A program made the translations under genes and the position numbers. From Pempheris klunzingeri (Eukaryota > Chordata > Actinopteri > Acropomatiformes > Pempheridae): 64,000 bases of DNA. The DNA lies in contig NC_092031.1 in NCBI RefSeq assembly GCF_042242105.1, positions 6,204,462 through 6,268,461 on the forward strand, read 5' to 3'. Positions 21,906-33,779 of this stretch are shown in pieces (the first letter of the stretch is position 1; every line of letters starts with the position of its first letter). The notes under the pieces are model-generated. The model did no database searches. It was given only the letters and a program-made list of their open reading frames with translations, and was not told where the DNA came from.

Positions 21906-21927
21906 CACACCGGTTGTGAGGTACATG
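21906..21927 (+). promoter_or_regulatory. Representative array PSE (promoter P1)
   Basis: CACACCGGTTGTGAGGTACA sits at -66 to -46 of the next U5 copy, the same place as in canonical gene 1. The block is kept upstream of all array copies except the first, with GTTGTG, GTGGTGAGG or GTGGTCAGG variants. Confidence 0.6.
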
Positions 21928-21971
21928 TCCCTGCTGAAGGGATCGGTCTCTGAGATTGCTTTGAAAGTAGA

Positions 21972-22088
21972 TTACTCTTGATTCTTTTCAAATCGCATAA
22001 ATCTTTCGCCTTTTACTAAAGATTTCCGTGGAAAGGATCAACAAGAGTTGAACGCAATTTTTTGATGCCCTGTGTCACTGCAGGGCTT
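21972..22088 (+). ncRNA. rnu5: U5 snRNA array copy 7 (class A)
   Basis: Promoter P1, apical stem CATA, GAACGCAATT before the Sm core, 3' box F. Confidence 0.92.
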
Positions 22089-22096
22089 TCTGATGT

Positions 22097-22108
22097 GTTT
22101 AAGGTAAC
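22097..22108 (+). terminator. Representative class A 3' box
   Basis: GTTTAAGGTAAC begins about 9 bases after the class A hairpin and fits the start of the snRNA 3' box. Y-type units read GTATAAGGTAAC. Confidence 0.5.
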
Positions 22109-22448
22109 TTTCCAAGACAATACTGTCCTTCGCACAGTGGAAACGTGTGTAGTTCACTGCACGTCTTTGCGCACAGATCCGTTTGACTCATGCCGCTGCT
22201 GTGCAATCTTCCTCCTTTTGTTTATTCTTAATAATAATTGCACACATTACTTCTCTGCTGCACTAAAACTTAACAAAAATTAATGTTGTGATCAAAGTAT
22301 CACAGTGTAAAGTTCACACTTATCAGCTCTGCTAACGAGTCTGCATCAGTCTGATGTCCAGTTTAATAAGTGGCATCGAATTCACACCGGTGGTGAGGTA
22401 CATGTCCCTGCTGAAGGGATCGGCCTCTGAGATTACTTTGAAAGTAGA

Positions 22449-22565
22449 TTACTCTTGATTCTTTTCAAATCGTATAAATCTTTCGCCTTTTACTAAAGAT
22501 TTCCGTGGAAAGGATCAACAAGAGTTGAACTCAATTTTTTGATGCCCTGCTTGAAGTGGGGCTTT
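22449..22565 (+). ncRNA. rnu5: U5 snRNA array copy 8 (class B)
   Basis: Promoter P2, apical stem TATA, consensus class B body. Confidence 0.92.
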
Positions 22566-22574
22566 CTTGTTATG

Positions 22575-22593
22575 TATAACAAAAATATGTAGA
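22575..22593 (+). terminator. Representative class B 3' box
   Basis: TATAACAAAAATATGTAGA begins about 9 bases after the class B hairpin. Its AAAA...AGA end resembles the 3' box; the leading GTTT is missing. Confidence 0.4.
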
Positions 22594-22961
22594 CTGTAGC
22601 TTATGTCCATATGGTGATTGTGGCATGGTAATGAGTTGATGATCTTTGGTGAGGTTGATATTTGTTCTTCTTCACAAGGAGGCAACCATGCCCAGTTCGA
22701 AGTTTGTACCATTTCATACGTCAGTGCAACCTGAAATGTGGCATCGTTAGTTATAGAGTATCAATGATTTGGGTTAGGACAAGATTAAAGTTGTGATCAA
22801 AGTATCACAGTGAAACAGTGTAAAGTTCACACTTGTCAACTCTGCTAAAGAGTCCGCATGACTTTGATCTCTGCTTCATTAAGTGGCATCGAATTCACAC
22901 CGGTGGTCAGGTACATGTCCCTGCTGAAGGGATCGGCCTCTGAGATTACCTTGAAAGTAGA

Positions 22962-23079
22962 TTACTCTTGATTCTTTTTTAAATCGTCCAAATCTTTCGC
23001 CTTTTACTAAAGATTTCCGTGGAAAGGATCAACAAGAGTTGAACTCAATTTTTTGATGCCCTGTGTCACTGCAGGGCTT
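22962..23079 (+). ncRNA. rnu5: U5 snRNA array copy 9 (class A, 1-nt insertion)
   Basis: Promoter P3, apical stem TCCA, 3' box F. TTCTTTTTTAAATCG replaces TTCTTTTCAAATCG, adding one base and losing a stem C. The identical lesion recurs at 33185. Confidence 0.9.
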
Positions 23080-23439
23080 TCTGATGTGTTTAAGGTAACT
23101 TTCCAAGACAATACTGTCCTTCGCACAGTGGAAACGTGTGTAGTTCACTGCACGTCTTTGCGCACAGATCCGTTTGACTCATGCCGCTGCTGTGCAATCT
23201 TCCTCCTTTTGTTTATTCTTAATAATAATTGCACACATTACTTCTCTGCTGCACTAAAACTTAACAAAAATTAATGTTGTGATCAAAGTATCACAGTGTA
23301 AAGTTCACACTTATCAGCTCTGCTAACGAGTCTGCATCAGTCTGATGTCCAGTTTAATAAGTGGTGTTAACGGCACACCGGTTGTGAGGTACATGTCCCT
23401 GCTGAAGGGATCGGTCTCTGAGATTGCTTTGAAAGTAGA

Positions 23440-23556
23440 TTACTCTTGATTCTTTTCAAATCGCATAAATCTTTCGCCTTTTACTAAAGATTTCCGTGGA
23501 AAGGATCAACAAGAGTTAAACTCAATTTTTTGATGCCCTGTGTCACTGCAGGGCTT
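23440..23556 (+). ncRNA. rnu5: U5 snRNA array copy 10 (class A)
   Basis: Promoter P1, apical stem CATA, GAGTTAAACTC before the Sm site, 3' box Y. Confidence 0.92.
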
Positions 23557-23916
23557 TCTGATGTGTATAAGGTAACTTTCCAAGACAATACTGTCCTCCT
23601 CACAGTGGAAACGTGTGTAGTTCACTGCACGTCTTTGCGCACAGATCCGTTTGACTCATGCCGCTGCTGTGCAATCTTCCTCCTTTTGTTTATTCTTAAT
23701 AATAATTGCACATATTACTTCTCTGCTGCACTAAAACTTAACAAAAATTAATGTTGTGATCAAAGTATCACAGTGTAAAGTTCACACTTATCAGCTCTGC
23801 TAACGAGTCTGCATCAGTCTGATGTCCAGTTTAATAAGTGGTGTTAACGGCACACCGGTTGTGAGGTACATGTCCCTGCTGAAGGGATCGGTCTCTGAGA
23901 TTGCTTTGAAAGTAGA

Positions 23917-24033
23917 TTACTCTTGATTCTTTTCAAATCGCATAAATCTTTCGCCTTTTACTAAAGATTTCCGTGGAAAGGATCAACAAGAGTTGAACTC
24001 AATTTTTTGATGCCCTGTGTCACTGCAGGGCTT
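23917..24033 (+). ncRNA. rnu5: U5 snRNA array copy 11 (class A)
   Basis: Promoter P1, apical stem CATA, GAGTTGAACTC, 3' box F. Confidence 0.92.
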
Positions 24034-24393
24034 TCTGATGTGTTTAAGGTAACTTTCCAAGACAATACTGTCCTTCGCACAGTGGAAACGTGTGTAGTTC
24101 ACTGCACGTCTTTGCGCACAGATCCGTTTGACTCATGCCGCTGCTGTGCAATCTTCCTCCTTTTGTTTATTCTTAATAATAATTGCACACATTACTTCTC
24201 TGCTGCACTAAAACTTAACAAAAATTAATGTTGTGATCAAAGTATCACAGTGTAAAGTTCACACTTATCAGCTCTGCTAACGAGTCTGCATCAGTCTGAT
24301 GTCCAGTTTAATAAGTGGCATCGAATTCACACCGGTGGTGAGGTACATGTCCCTGCTGAAGGGATCGGCCTCTGAGATTACTTTGAAAGTAGA

Positions 24394-24510
24394 TTACTCT
24401 TGATTCTTTTCAAATCGTATAAATCTTTCGCCTTTTACTAAAGATTTCCGTGGAAAGGATCAACAAGAGTTGAACTCAATTTTTTGATGCCCTGCTTGAA
24501 GTGGGGCTTT
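24394..24510 (+). ncRNA. rnu5: U5 snRNA array copy 12 (class B)
   Basis: Promoter P2, apical stem TATA, consensus class B body. Confidence 0.92.
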
Positions 24511-24906
24511 CTTGTTATGTATAACAAAAATATGTAGACTGTAGCTTATGTCCATATGGTGATTGTGGCATGGTAATGAGTTGATGATCTTTGGTGAGGT
24601 TGATATTTGTTCTTCTTCACAAGGAGGCAACCATGCCCAGTTCGAAGTTTGTACCATTTCATACGTCAGTGCAACCTGAAATGTGGCATCGTTAGTTATA
24701 GAGTATCAATGATTTGGGTTAGGACAAGATTAAAGTTGTGATCAAAGTATCACAGTGAAACAGTGTAAAGTTCACACTTGTCAACTCTGCTAAAGAGTCC
24801 GCATGACTTTGATCTCTGCTTCATTAAGTGGCATCGAATTCACACCGGTGGTCAGGTACATGTCCCTGCTGAAGGGATCGGCCTCTGAGATTACCTTGAA
24901 AGTAGA

Positions 24907-25023
24907 TTACTCTTGATTCTTTTCAAATCGTCCAAATCTTTCGCCTTTTACTAAAGATTTCCGTGGAAAGGATCAACAAGAGTTGAACTCAATTTTTTGA
25001 TGCCCTGTGTCACTGCAGGGCTT
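24907..25023 (+). ncRNA. rnu5: U5 snRNA array copy 13 (class A)
   Basis: Promoter P3, apical stem TCCA, 3' box F. Confidence 0.92.
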
Positions 25024-25383
25024 TCTGATGTGTTTAAGGTAACTTTCCAAGACAATACTGTCCTTCGCACAGTGGAAACGTGTGTAGTTCACTGCACGTC
25101 TTTGCGCACAGATCCGTTTGACTCATGCCGCTGCTGTGCAATCTTCCTCCTTTTGTTTATTCTTAATAATAATTGCACACATTACTTCTCTGCTGCACTA
25201 AAACTTAACAAAAATTAATGTTGTGATCAAAGTATCACAGTGTAAAGTTCACACTTATCAGCTCTGCTAACGAGTCTGCATCAGTCTGATGTCCAGTTTA
25301 ATAAGTGGTGTTAACGGCACACCGGTTGTGAGGTACATGTCCCTGCTGAAGGGATCGGTCTCTGAGATTGCTTTGAAAGTAGA

Positions 25384-25500
25384 TTACTCTTGATTCTTTT
25401 CAAATCGCATAAATCTTTCGCCTTTTACTAAAGATTTCCGTGGAAAGGATCAACAAGAGTTAAACTCAATTTTTTGATGCCCTGTGTCACTGCAGGGCTT
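25384..25500 (+). ncRNA. rnu5: U5 snRNA array copy 14 (class A)
   Basis: Promoter P1, apical stem CATA, GAGTTAAACTC. The 3' box is a private Y form, GTATAAAGTAAC, shared only with 35607. Confidence 0.92.
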
Positions 25501-25860
25501 TCTGATGTGTATAAAGTAACTTTCCAAGACAATACTGTCCTCCTCACAGTGGAAACGTGTGTAGTTCACTGCACGTCTTTGCGCACAGATCCGTTTGACT
25601 CATGCCGCTGCTGTGCAATCTTCCTCCTTTTGTTTATTCTTAATAATAATTGCACATATTACTTCTCTGCTGCACTAAAACTTAACAAAAATTAATGTTG
25701 TGATCAAAGTATCACAGTGTAAAGTTCACACTTATCAGCTCTGCTAACGAGTCTGCATCAGTCTGATGTCCAGTTTAATAAGTGGCATCGAATTCACACC
25801 GGTGGTGAGGTACATGTTCCTGCTGAAGGGATCGGCCTCTGAGATTACTTTGAAAGTAGA

Positions 25861-25977
25861 TTACTCTTGATTCTTTTCAAATCGTATAAATCTTTCGCCT
25901 TTTACTAAAGATTTCCGTGGAAAGGATCAACAAGAGTTGAACTCAATTTTTTGATGCCCTGCTTGAAGTGGGGCTTT
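25861..25977 (+). ncRNA. rnu5: U5 snRNA array copy 15 (class B)
   Basis: Promoter P2 with ATGTTCCTG in place of ATGTCCCTG beside the PSE; apical stem TATA. Confidence 0.92.
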
Positions 25978-26373
25978 CTTGTTATGTATAACAAAAATAT
26001 GTAGACTGTAGCTTATGTCCATATGGTGATTGTGGCATGGTAATGAGTTGATGATCTTTGGTGAGGTTGATATTTGTTCTTCTTCACAAGGAGGCAACCA
26101 TGCCCAGTTCGAAGTTTGTACCATTTCATACGTCAGTGCAACCTGAAATGTGGCATCGTTAGTTATAGAGTATCAATGATTTGGGTTAGGACAAGATTAA
26201 AGTTGTGATCAAAGTATCACAGTGAAACAGTGTAAAGTTCACACTTGTCAACTCTGCTAAAGAGTCCGCATGACTTTGATCTCTGCTTCATTAAGTGGCA
26301 TCGAATTCACACCGGTGGTCAGGTACATGTCCCTGCTGAAGGGATTGGCCTCTGAGATTACCTTGAAAGTAGA

Positions 26374-26490
26374 TTACTCTTGATTCTTTTCAAATCGTAT
26401 AAATCTTTCGCCTTTTACTAAAGATTTCCGTGGAAAGGATCAACAAGAGTTGAACGCAATTTTTTGATGCCCTGTGTCACTGCAGGGCTT
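26374..26490 (+). ncRNA. rnu5: U5 snRNA array copy 16 (class A)
   Basis: Promoter P3 with GATTGGCC, apical stem TATA, GAACGCAATT, 3' box F; matches 20505. Confidence 0.92.
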
Positions 26491-26850
26491 TCTGATGTGT
26501 TTAAGGTAACTTTCCAAGACAATACTGTCCTTCGCACAGTGGAAACGTGTGTAGTTCACTGCACGTCTTTGCGCACAGATCCGTTTGACTCATGCCGCTG
26601 CTGTGCAATCTTCCTCCTTTTGTTTATTCTTAATAATAATTGCACACATTACTTCTCTGCTGCACTAAAACTTAACAAAAATTAATGTTGTGATCAAAGT
26701 ATCACAGTGTAAAGTTCACACTTATCAGCTCTGCTAACGAGTCTGCATCAGTCTGATGTCCAGTTTAATAAGTGGCATCGAATTCACACCGGTGGTGAGG
26801 TACATGTCCCTGCTGAAGGGATCGGCCTCTGAGATTACTTTGAAAGTAGA

Positions 26851-26967
26851 TTACTCTTGATTCTTTTCAAATCGTATAAATCTTTCGCCTTTTACTAAAG
26901 ATTTCCGTGGAAAGGATCAACAAGAGTTGAACTCAATTTTTTGATGCCCTGCTTGAAGTGGGGCTTT
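26851..26967 (+). ncRNA. rnu5: U5 snRNA array copy 17 (class B)
   Basis: Promoter P2, apical stem TATA, consensus class B body. Confidence 0.92.
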
Positions 26968-27363
26968 CTTGTTATGTATAACAAAAATATGTAGACTGTA
27001 GCTTATGTCCATATGGTGATTGTGGCATGGTAATGAGTTGATGATCTTTGGTGAGGTTGATATTTGTTCTTCTTCACAAGGAGGCAACCATGCCCAGTTC
27101 GAAGTTTGTACCATTTCATACGTCAGTGCAACCTGAAATGTGGCATCGTTAGTTATAGAGTATCAATGATTTGGGTTAGGACAAGATTAAAGTTGTGATC
27201 AAAGTATCACAGTGAAACAGTGTAAAGTTCACACTTGTCAACTCTGCTAAAGAGTCCGCATGACTTTGATCTCTGCTTCATTAAGTGGCATCGAATTCAC
27301 ACCGGTGGTCAGGTACATGTCCCTGCTGAAGGGATCGGCCTCTGAGATTACCTTGAAAGTAGA

Positions 27364-27480
27364 TTACTCTTGATTCTTTTCAAATCGTACAAATCTTTCG
27401 CCTTTTACTAAAGATTTCCGTGGAAAGGATCAACAAGAGTTGAACTCAATTTTTTGATGCCCTGTGTCACTGCAGGGCTT
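27364..27480 (+). ncRNA. rnu5: U5 snRNA array copy 18 (class A)
   Basis: Promoter P3, apical stem TACA, 3' box F. Confidence 0.92.
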
Positions 27481-27840
27481 TCTGATGTGTTTAAGGTAAC
27501 TTTCCAAGACAATACTGTCCTTCGCACAGTGGAAACGTGTGTAGTTCACTGCACGTCTTTGCGCACAGATCCGTTTGACTCATGCCGCTGCTGTGCAATC
27601 TTCCTCCTTTTGTTTATTCTTAATAATAATTGCACACATTACTTCTCTGCTGCACTAAAACTTAACAAAAATTAATGTTGTGATCAAAGTATCACAGTGT
27701 AAAGTTCACACTTATCAGCTCTGCTAACGAGTCTGCATCAGTCTGATGTCCAGTTTAATAAGTGGTGTTAACGGCACACCGGTTGTGAGGTACATGTCCC
27801 TGCTGAAGGGATCGGTCTCTGAGATTGCTTTGAAAGTAGA

Positions 27841-27957
27841 TTACTCTTGATTCTTTTCAAATCGCATAAATCTTTCGCCTTTTACTAAAGATTTCCGTGG
27901 AAAGGATCAACAAGAGTTGAACGCAATTTTTTGATGCCCTGTGTCACTGCAGGGCTT
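27841..27957 (+). ncRNA. rnu5: U5 snRNA array copy 19 (class A, short flank)
   Basis: Promoter P1, apical stem CATA, GAACGCAATT, 3' box F. Its 3' flank has an 11-bp deletion at about 28060 (CATGCAATC), so this unit is 466 bp long. Confidence 0.92.
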
Positions 27958-28306
27958 TCTGATGTGTTTAAGGTAACTTTCCAAGACAATACTGTCCTTC
28001 GCACAGTGGAAACGTGTGTAGTTCACTGCACGTCTTTGCGCACAGATCCGTTTGACTCATGCAATCTTCCTCCTTTTGTTTATTCTTAATAATAATTGCA
28101 CACATTACTTCTCTGCTGCACTAAAACTTAACAAAAATTAATGTTGTGATCAAAGTATCACAGTGTAAAGTTCACACTTATCAGCTCTGCTAACGAGTCT
28201 GCATCAGTCTGATGTCCAGTTTAATAAGTGGTGTTAACGGCACACCGGTTGTGAGGTACATGTCCCTGCTGAAGGGATCGGTCTCTGAGATTGCTTTGAA
28301 AGTAGA

Positions 28307-28423
28307 TTACTCTTGATTCTTTTCAAATCGCATAAATCTTTCGCCTTTTACTAAAGATTTCCGTGGAAAGGATCAACAAGAGTTAAACTCAATTTTTTGA
28401 TGCCCTGTGTCACTGCAGGGCTT
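28307..28423 (+). ncRNA. rnu5: U5 snRNA array copy 20 (class A)
   Basis: Promoter P1, apical stem CATA, GAGTTAAACTC, 3' box Y. The flank keeps GCACACATT, where most Y units have GCACATATT. Confidence 0.92.
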
Positions 28424-28783
28424 TCTGATGTGTATAAGGTAACTTTCCAAGACAATACTGTCCTCCTCACAGTGGAAACGTGTGTAGTTCACTGCACGTC
28501 TTTGCGCACAGATCCGTTTGACTCATGCCGCTGCTGTGCAATCTTCCTCCTTTTGTTTATTCTTAATAATAATTGCACACATTACTTCTCTGCTGCACTA
28601 AAACTTAACAAAAATTAATGTTGTGATCAAAGTATCACAGTGTAAAGTTCACACTTATCAGCTCTGCTAACGAGTCTGCATCAGTCTGATGTCCAGTTTA
28701 ATAAGTGGCATCGAATTCACACCGGTGGTGAGGTACATGTCCCTGCTGAAGGGATCGGCCTCTGAGATTACTTTGAAAGTAGA

Positions 28784-28900
28784 TTACTCTTGATTCTTTT
28801 CAAATCGTATAAATCTTTCGCCTTTTACTAAAGATTTCCGTGGAAAGGATCAACAAGAGTTGAACTCAATTTTTTGATGCCCTGCTTGAAGTGGGGCTTT
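28784..28900 (+). ncRNA. rnu5: U5 snRNA array copy 21 (class B)
   Basis: Promoter P2, apical stem TATA, consensus class B body. Confidence 0.92.
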
Positions 28901-29296
28901 CTTGTTATGTATAACAAAAATATGTAGACTGTAGCTTATGTCCATATGGTGATTGTGGCATGGTAATGAGTTGATGATCTTTGGTGAGGTTGATATTTGT
29001 TCTTCTTCACAAGGAGGCAACCATGCCCAGTTCGAAGTTTGTACCATTTCATACGTCAGTGCAACCTGAAATGTGGCATCGTTAGTTATAGAGTATCAAT
29101 GATTTGGGTTAGGACAAGATTAAAGTTGTGATCAAAGTATCACAGTGAAACAGTGTAAAGTTCACACTTGTCAACTCTGCTAAAGAGTCCGCATGACTTT
29201 GATCTCTGCTTCATTAAGTGGCATCGAATTCACACCGGTGGTCAGGTACATGTCCCTGCTGAAGGGATCGGCCTCTGAGATTACCTTGAAAGTAGA

Positions 29297-29413
29297 TTAC
29301 TCTTGATTCTTTTCAAATCGCATAAATCTTTCGCCTTTTACTAAAGATTTCCGTGGAAAGGATCAACAAGAGTTGAACGCAATTTTTTGATGCCCTGTGT
29401 CACTGCAGGGCTT
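29297..29413 (+). ncRNA. rnu5: U5 snRNA array copy 22 (class A)
   Basis: Promoter P3 combined with apical stem CATA and GAACGCAATT, a recombinant-looking mix; 3' box F. Confidence 0.92.
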
Positions 29414-29773
29414 TCTGATGTGTTTAAGGTAACTTTCCAAGACAATACTGTCCTTCGCACAGTGGAAACGTGTGTAGTTCACTGCACGTCTTTGCGCACA
29501 GATCCGTTTGACTCATGCCGCTGCTGTGCAATCTTCCTCCTTTTGTTTATTCTTAATAATAATTGCACACATTACTTCTCTGCTGCACTAAAACTTAACA
29601 AAAATTAATGTTGTGATCAAAGTATCACAGTGTAAAGTTCACACTTATCAGCTCTGCTAACGAGTCTGCATCAGTCTGATGTCCAGTTTAATAAGTGGTG
29701 TTAACGGCACACCGGTTGTGAGGTACATGTCCCTGCTGAAGGGATCGGTCTCTGAGATTGCTTTGAAAGTAGA

Positions 29774-29890
29774 TTACTCTTGATTCTTTTCAAATCGCAT
29801 AAATCTTTCGCCTTTTACTAAAGATTTCCGTGGAAAGGATCAACAAGAGTTAAACTCAATTTTTTGATGCCCTGTGTCACTGCAGGGCTT
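29774..29890 (+). ncRNA. rnu5: U5 snRNA array copy 23 (class A)
   Basis: Promoter P1, apical stem CATA, GAGTTAAACTC, 3' box Y. Confidence 0.92.
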
Positions 29891-30250
29891 TCTGATGTGT
29901 ATAAGGTAACTTTCCAAGACAATACTGTCCTCCTCACAGTGGAAACGTGTGTAGTTCACTGCACGTCTTTGCGCACAGATCCGTTTGACTCATGCCGCTG
30001 CTGTGCAATCTTCCTCCTTTTGTTTATTCTTAATAATAATTGCACATATTACTTCTCTGCTGCACTAAAACTTAACAAAAATTAATGTTGTGATCAAAGT
30101 ATCACAGTGTAAAGTTCACACTTATCAGCTCTGCTAACGAGTCTGCATCAGTCTGATGTCCAGTTTAATAAGTGGTGTTAACGGCACACCGGTTGTGAGG
30201 TACATGTCCCTGCTGAAGGGATCGGTCTCTGAGATTGCTTTGAAAGTAGA

Positions 30251-30367
30251 TTACTCTTGATTCTTTTCAAATCGCATAAATCTTTCGCCTTTTACTAAAG
30301 ATTTCCGTGGAAAGGATCAACAAGAGTTAAACTCAATTTTTTGATGCCCTGTGTCACTGCAGGGCTT
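30251..30367 (+). ncRNA. rnu5: U5 snRNA array copy 24 (class A)
   Basis: Promoter P1, apical stem CATA. GAGTTAAACTC here goes with 3' box F, a mix not seen in the other copies. Confidence 0.92.
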
Positions 30368-30727
30368 TCTGATGTGTTTAAGGTAACTTTCCAAGACAAT
30401 ACTGTCCTTCGCACAGTGGAAACGTGTGTAGTTCACTGCACGTCTTTGCGCACAGATCCGTTTGACTCATGCCGCTGCTGTGCAATCTTCCTCCTTTTGT
30501 TTATTCTTAATAATAATTGCACACATTACTTCTCTGCTGCACTAAAACTTAACAAAAATTAATGTTGTGATCAAAGTATCACAGTGTAAAGTTCACACTT
30601 ATCAGCTCTGCTAACGAGTCTGCATCAGTCTGATGTCCAGTTTAATAAGTGGCATCGAATTCACACCGGTGGTGAGGTACATGTCCCTGCTGAAGGGATC
30701 GGCCTCTGAGATTACTTTGAAAGTAGA

Positions 30728-30844
30728 TTACTCTTGATTCTTTTCAAATCGTATAAATCTTTCGCCTTTTACTAAAGATTTCCGTGGAAAGGATCAACAA
30801 GAGTTGAACTCAATTTTTTGATGCCCTGCTTGAAGTGGGGCTTT
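30728..30844 (+). ncRNA. rnu5: U5 snRNA array copy 25 (class B)
   Basis: Promoter P2, apical stem TATA, consensus class B body. Confidence 0.92.
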
Positions 30845-31240
30845 CTTGTTATGTATAACAAAAATATGTAGACTGTAGCTTATGTCCATATGGTGATTGT
30901 GGCATGGTAATGAGTTGATGATCTTTGGTGAGGTTGATATTTGTTCTTCTTCACAAGGAGGCAACCATGCCCAGTTCGAAGTTTGTACCATTTCATACGT
31001 CAGTGCAACCTGAAATGTGGCATCGTTAGTTATAGAGTATCAATGATTTGGGTTAGGACAAGATTAAAGTTGTGATCAAAGTATCACAGTGAAACAGTGT
31101 AAAGTTCACACTTGTCAACTCTGCTAAAGAGTCCGCATGACTTTGATCTCTGCTTCATTAAGTGGCATCGAATTCACACCGGTGGTCAGGTACATGTCCC
31201 TGCTGAAGGGATCGGCCTCTGAGATTACCTTGAAAGTAGA

Positions 31241-31357
31241 TTACTCTTGATTCTTTTCAAATCGCATAAATCTTTCGCCTTTTACTAAAGATTTCCGTGG
31301 AAAGGATCAACAAGAGTTGAACGCAATTTTTTGATGCCCTGTGTCACTGCAGGGCTT
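31241..31357 (+). ncRNA. rnu5: U5 snRNA array copy 26 (class A)
   Basis: Promoter P3 with apical stem CATA and GAACGCAATT, as at 29297; 3' box F. Confidence 0.92.
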
Positions 31358-31717
31358 TCTGATGTGTTTAAGGTAACTTTCCAAGACAATACTGTCCTTC
31401 GCACAGTGGAAACGTGTGTAGTTCACTGCACGTCTTTGCGCACAGATCCGTTTGACTCATGCCGCTGCTGTGCAATCTTCCTCCTTTTGTTTATTCTTAA
31501 TAATAATTGCACACATTACTTCTCTGCTGCACTAAAACTTAACAAAAATTAATGTTGTGATCAAAGTATCACAGTGTAAAGTTCACACTTATCAGCTCTG
31601 CTAACGAGTCTGCATCAGTCTGATGTCCAGTTTAATAAGTGGTGTTAACGGCACACCGGTTGTGAGGTACATGTCCCTGCTGAAGGGATCGGTCTCTGAG
31701 ATTGCTTTGAAAGTAGA

Positions 31718-31834
31718 TTACTCTTGATTCTTTTCAAATCGCATAAATCTTTCGCCTTTTACTAAAGATTTCCGTGGAAAGGATCAACAAGAGTTAAACT
31801 CAATTTTTTGATGCCCTGTGTCACTGCAGGGCTT
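31718..31834 (+). ncRNA. rnu5: U5 snRNA array copy 27 (class A)
   Basis: Promoter P1, apical stem CATA, GAGTTAAACTC, 3' box Y. Confidence 0.92.
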
Positions 31835-32194
31835 TCTGATGTGTATAAGGTAACTTTCCAAGACAATACTGTCCTCCTCACAGTGGAAACGTGTGTAGTT
31901 CACTGCACGTCTTTGCGCACAGATCCGTTTGACTCATGCCGCTGCTGTGCAATCTTCCTCCTTTTGTTTATTCTTAATAATAATTGCACATATTACTTCT
32001 CTGCTGCACTAAAACTTAACAAAAATTAATGTTGTGATCAAAGTATCACAGTGTAAAGTTCACACTTATCAGCTCTGCTAACGAGTCTGCATCAGTCTGA
32101 TGTCCAGTTTAATAAGTGGTGTTAACGGCACACCGGTTGTGAGGTACATGTCCCTGCTGAAGGGATCGGTCTCTGAGATTGCTTTGAAAGTAGA

Positions 32195-32311
32195 TTACTC
32201 TTGATTCTTTTCAAATCGCATAAATCTTTCGCCTTTTACTAAAGATTTCCGTGGAAAGGATCAACAAGAGTTGAACGCAATTTTTTGATGCCCTGTGTCA
32301 CTGCAGGGCTT
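32195..32311 (+). ncRNA. rnu5: U5 snRNA array copy 28 (class A)
   Basis: Promoter P1, apical stem CATA, GAACGCAATT, 3' box F. Confidence 0.92.
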
Positions 32312-32671
32312 TCTGATGTGTTTAAGGTAACTTTCCAAGACAATACTGTCCTTCGCACAGTGGAAACGTGTGTAGTTCACTGCACGTCTTTGCGCACAGA
32401 TCCGTTTGACTCATGCCGCTGCTGTGCAATCTTCCTCCTTTTGTTTATTCTTAATAATAATTGCACACATTACTTCTCTGCTGCACTAAAACTTAACAAA
32501 AATTAATGTTGTGATCAAAGTATCACAGTGTAAAGTTCACACTTATCAGCTCTGCTAACGAGTCTGCATCAGTCTGATGTCCAGTTTAATAAGTGGCATC
32601 GAATTCACACCGGTGGTGAGGTACATGTCCCTGCTGAAGGGATCGGCCTCTGAGATTACTTTGAAAGTAGA

Positions 32672-32788
32672 TTACTCTTGATTCTTTTCAAATCGTATAA
32701 ATCTTTCGCCTTTTACTAAAGATTTCCGTGGAAAGGATCAACAAGAGTTGAACTCAATTTTTTGATGCCCTGCTTGAAGTGGGGCTTT
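32672..32788 (+). ncRNA. rnu5: U5 snRNA array copy 29 (class B)
   Basis: Promoter P2, apical stem TATA, consensus class B body. Confidence 0.92.
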
Positions 32789-33184
32789 CTTGTTATGTAT
32801 AACAAAAATATGTAGACTGTAGCTTATGTCCATATGGTGATTGTGGCATGGTAATGAGTTGATGATCTTTGGTGAGGTTGATATTTGTTCTTCTTCACAA
32901 GGAGGCAACCATGCCCAGTTCGAAGTTTGTACCATTTCATACGTCAGTGCAACCTGAAATGTGGCATCGTTAGTTATAGAGTATCAATGATTTGGGTTAG
33001 GACAAGATTAAAGTTGTGATCAAAGTATCACAGTGAAACAGTGTAAAGTTCACACTTGTCAACTCTGCTAAAGAGTCCGCATGACTTTGATCTCTGCTTC
33101 ATTAAGTGGCATCGAATTCACACCGGTGGTCAGGTACATGTCCCTGCTGAAGGGATCGGCCTCTGAGATTACCTTGAAAGTAGA

Positions 33185-33302
33185 TTACTCTTGATTCTTT
33201 TTTAAATCGTCCAAATCTTTCGCCTTTTACTAAAGATTTCCGTGGAAAGGATCAACAAGAGTTGAACTCAATTTTTTGATGCCCTGTGTCACTGCAGGGC
33301 TT
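33185..33302 (+). ncRNA. rnu5: U5 snRNA array copy 30 (class A, 1-nt insertion)
   Basis: Promoter P3, apical stem TCCA, 3' box F. Same TTCTTTTTTAAATCG lesion as at 22962, exactly 10,223 bp away. Confidence 0.9.
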
Positions 33303-33662
33303 TCTGATGTGTTTAAGGTAACTTTCCAAGACAATACTGTCCTTCGCACAGTGGAAACGTGTGTAGTTCACTGCACGTCTTTGCGCACAGATCCGTTTGA
33401 CTCATGCCGCTGCTGTGCAATCTTCCTCCTTTTGTTTATTCTTAATAATAATTGCACACATTACTTCTCTGCTGCACTAAAACTTAACAAAAATTAATGT
33501 TGTGATCAAAGTATCACAGTGTAAAGTTCACACTTATCAGCTCTGCTAACGAGTCTGCATCAGTCTGATGTCCAGTTTAATAAGTGGTGTTAACGGCACA
33601 CCGGTTGTGAGGTACATGTCCCTGCTGAAGGGATCGGTCTCTGAGATTGCTTTGAAAGTAGA

Positions 33663-33779
33663 TTACTCTTGATTCTTTTCAAATCGCATAAATCTTTCGC
33701 CTTTTACTAAAGATTTCCGTGGAAAGGATCAACAAGAGTTAAACTCAATTTTTTGATGCCCTGTGTCACTGCAGGGCTT
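33663..33779 (+). ncRNA. rnu5: U5 snRNA array copy 31 (class A)
   Basis: Promoter P1, apical stem CATA, GAGTTAAACTC, 3' box Y. Confidence 0.92.
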
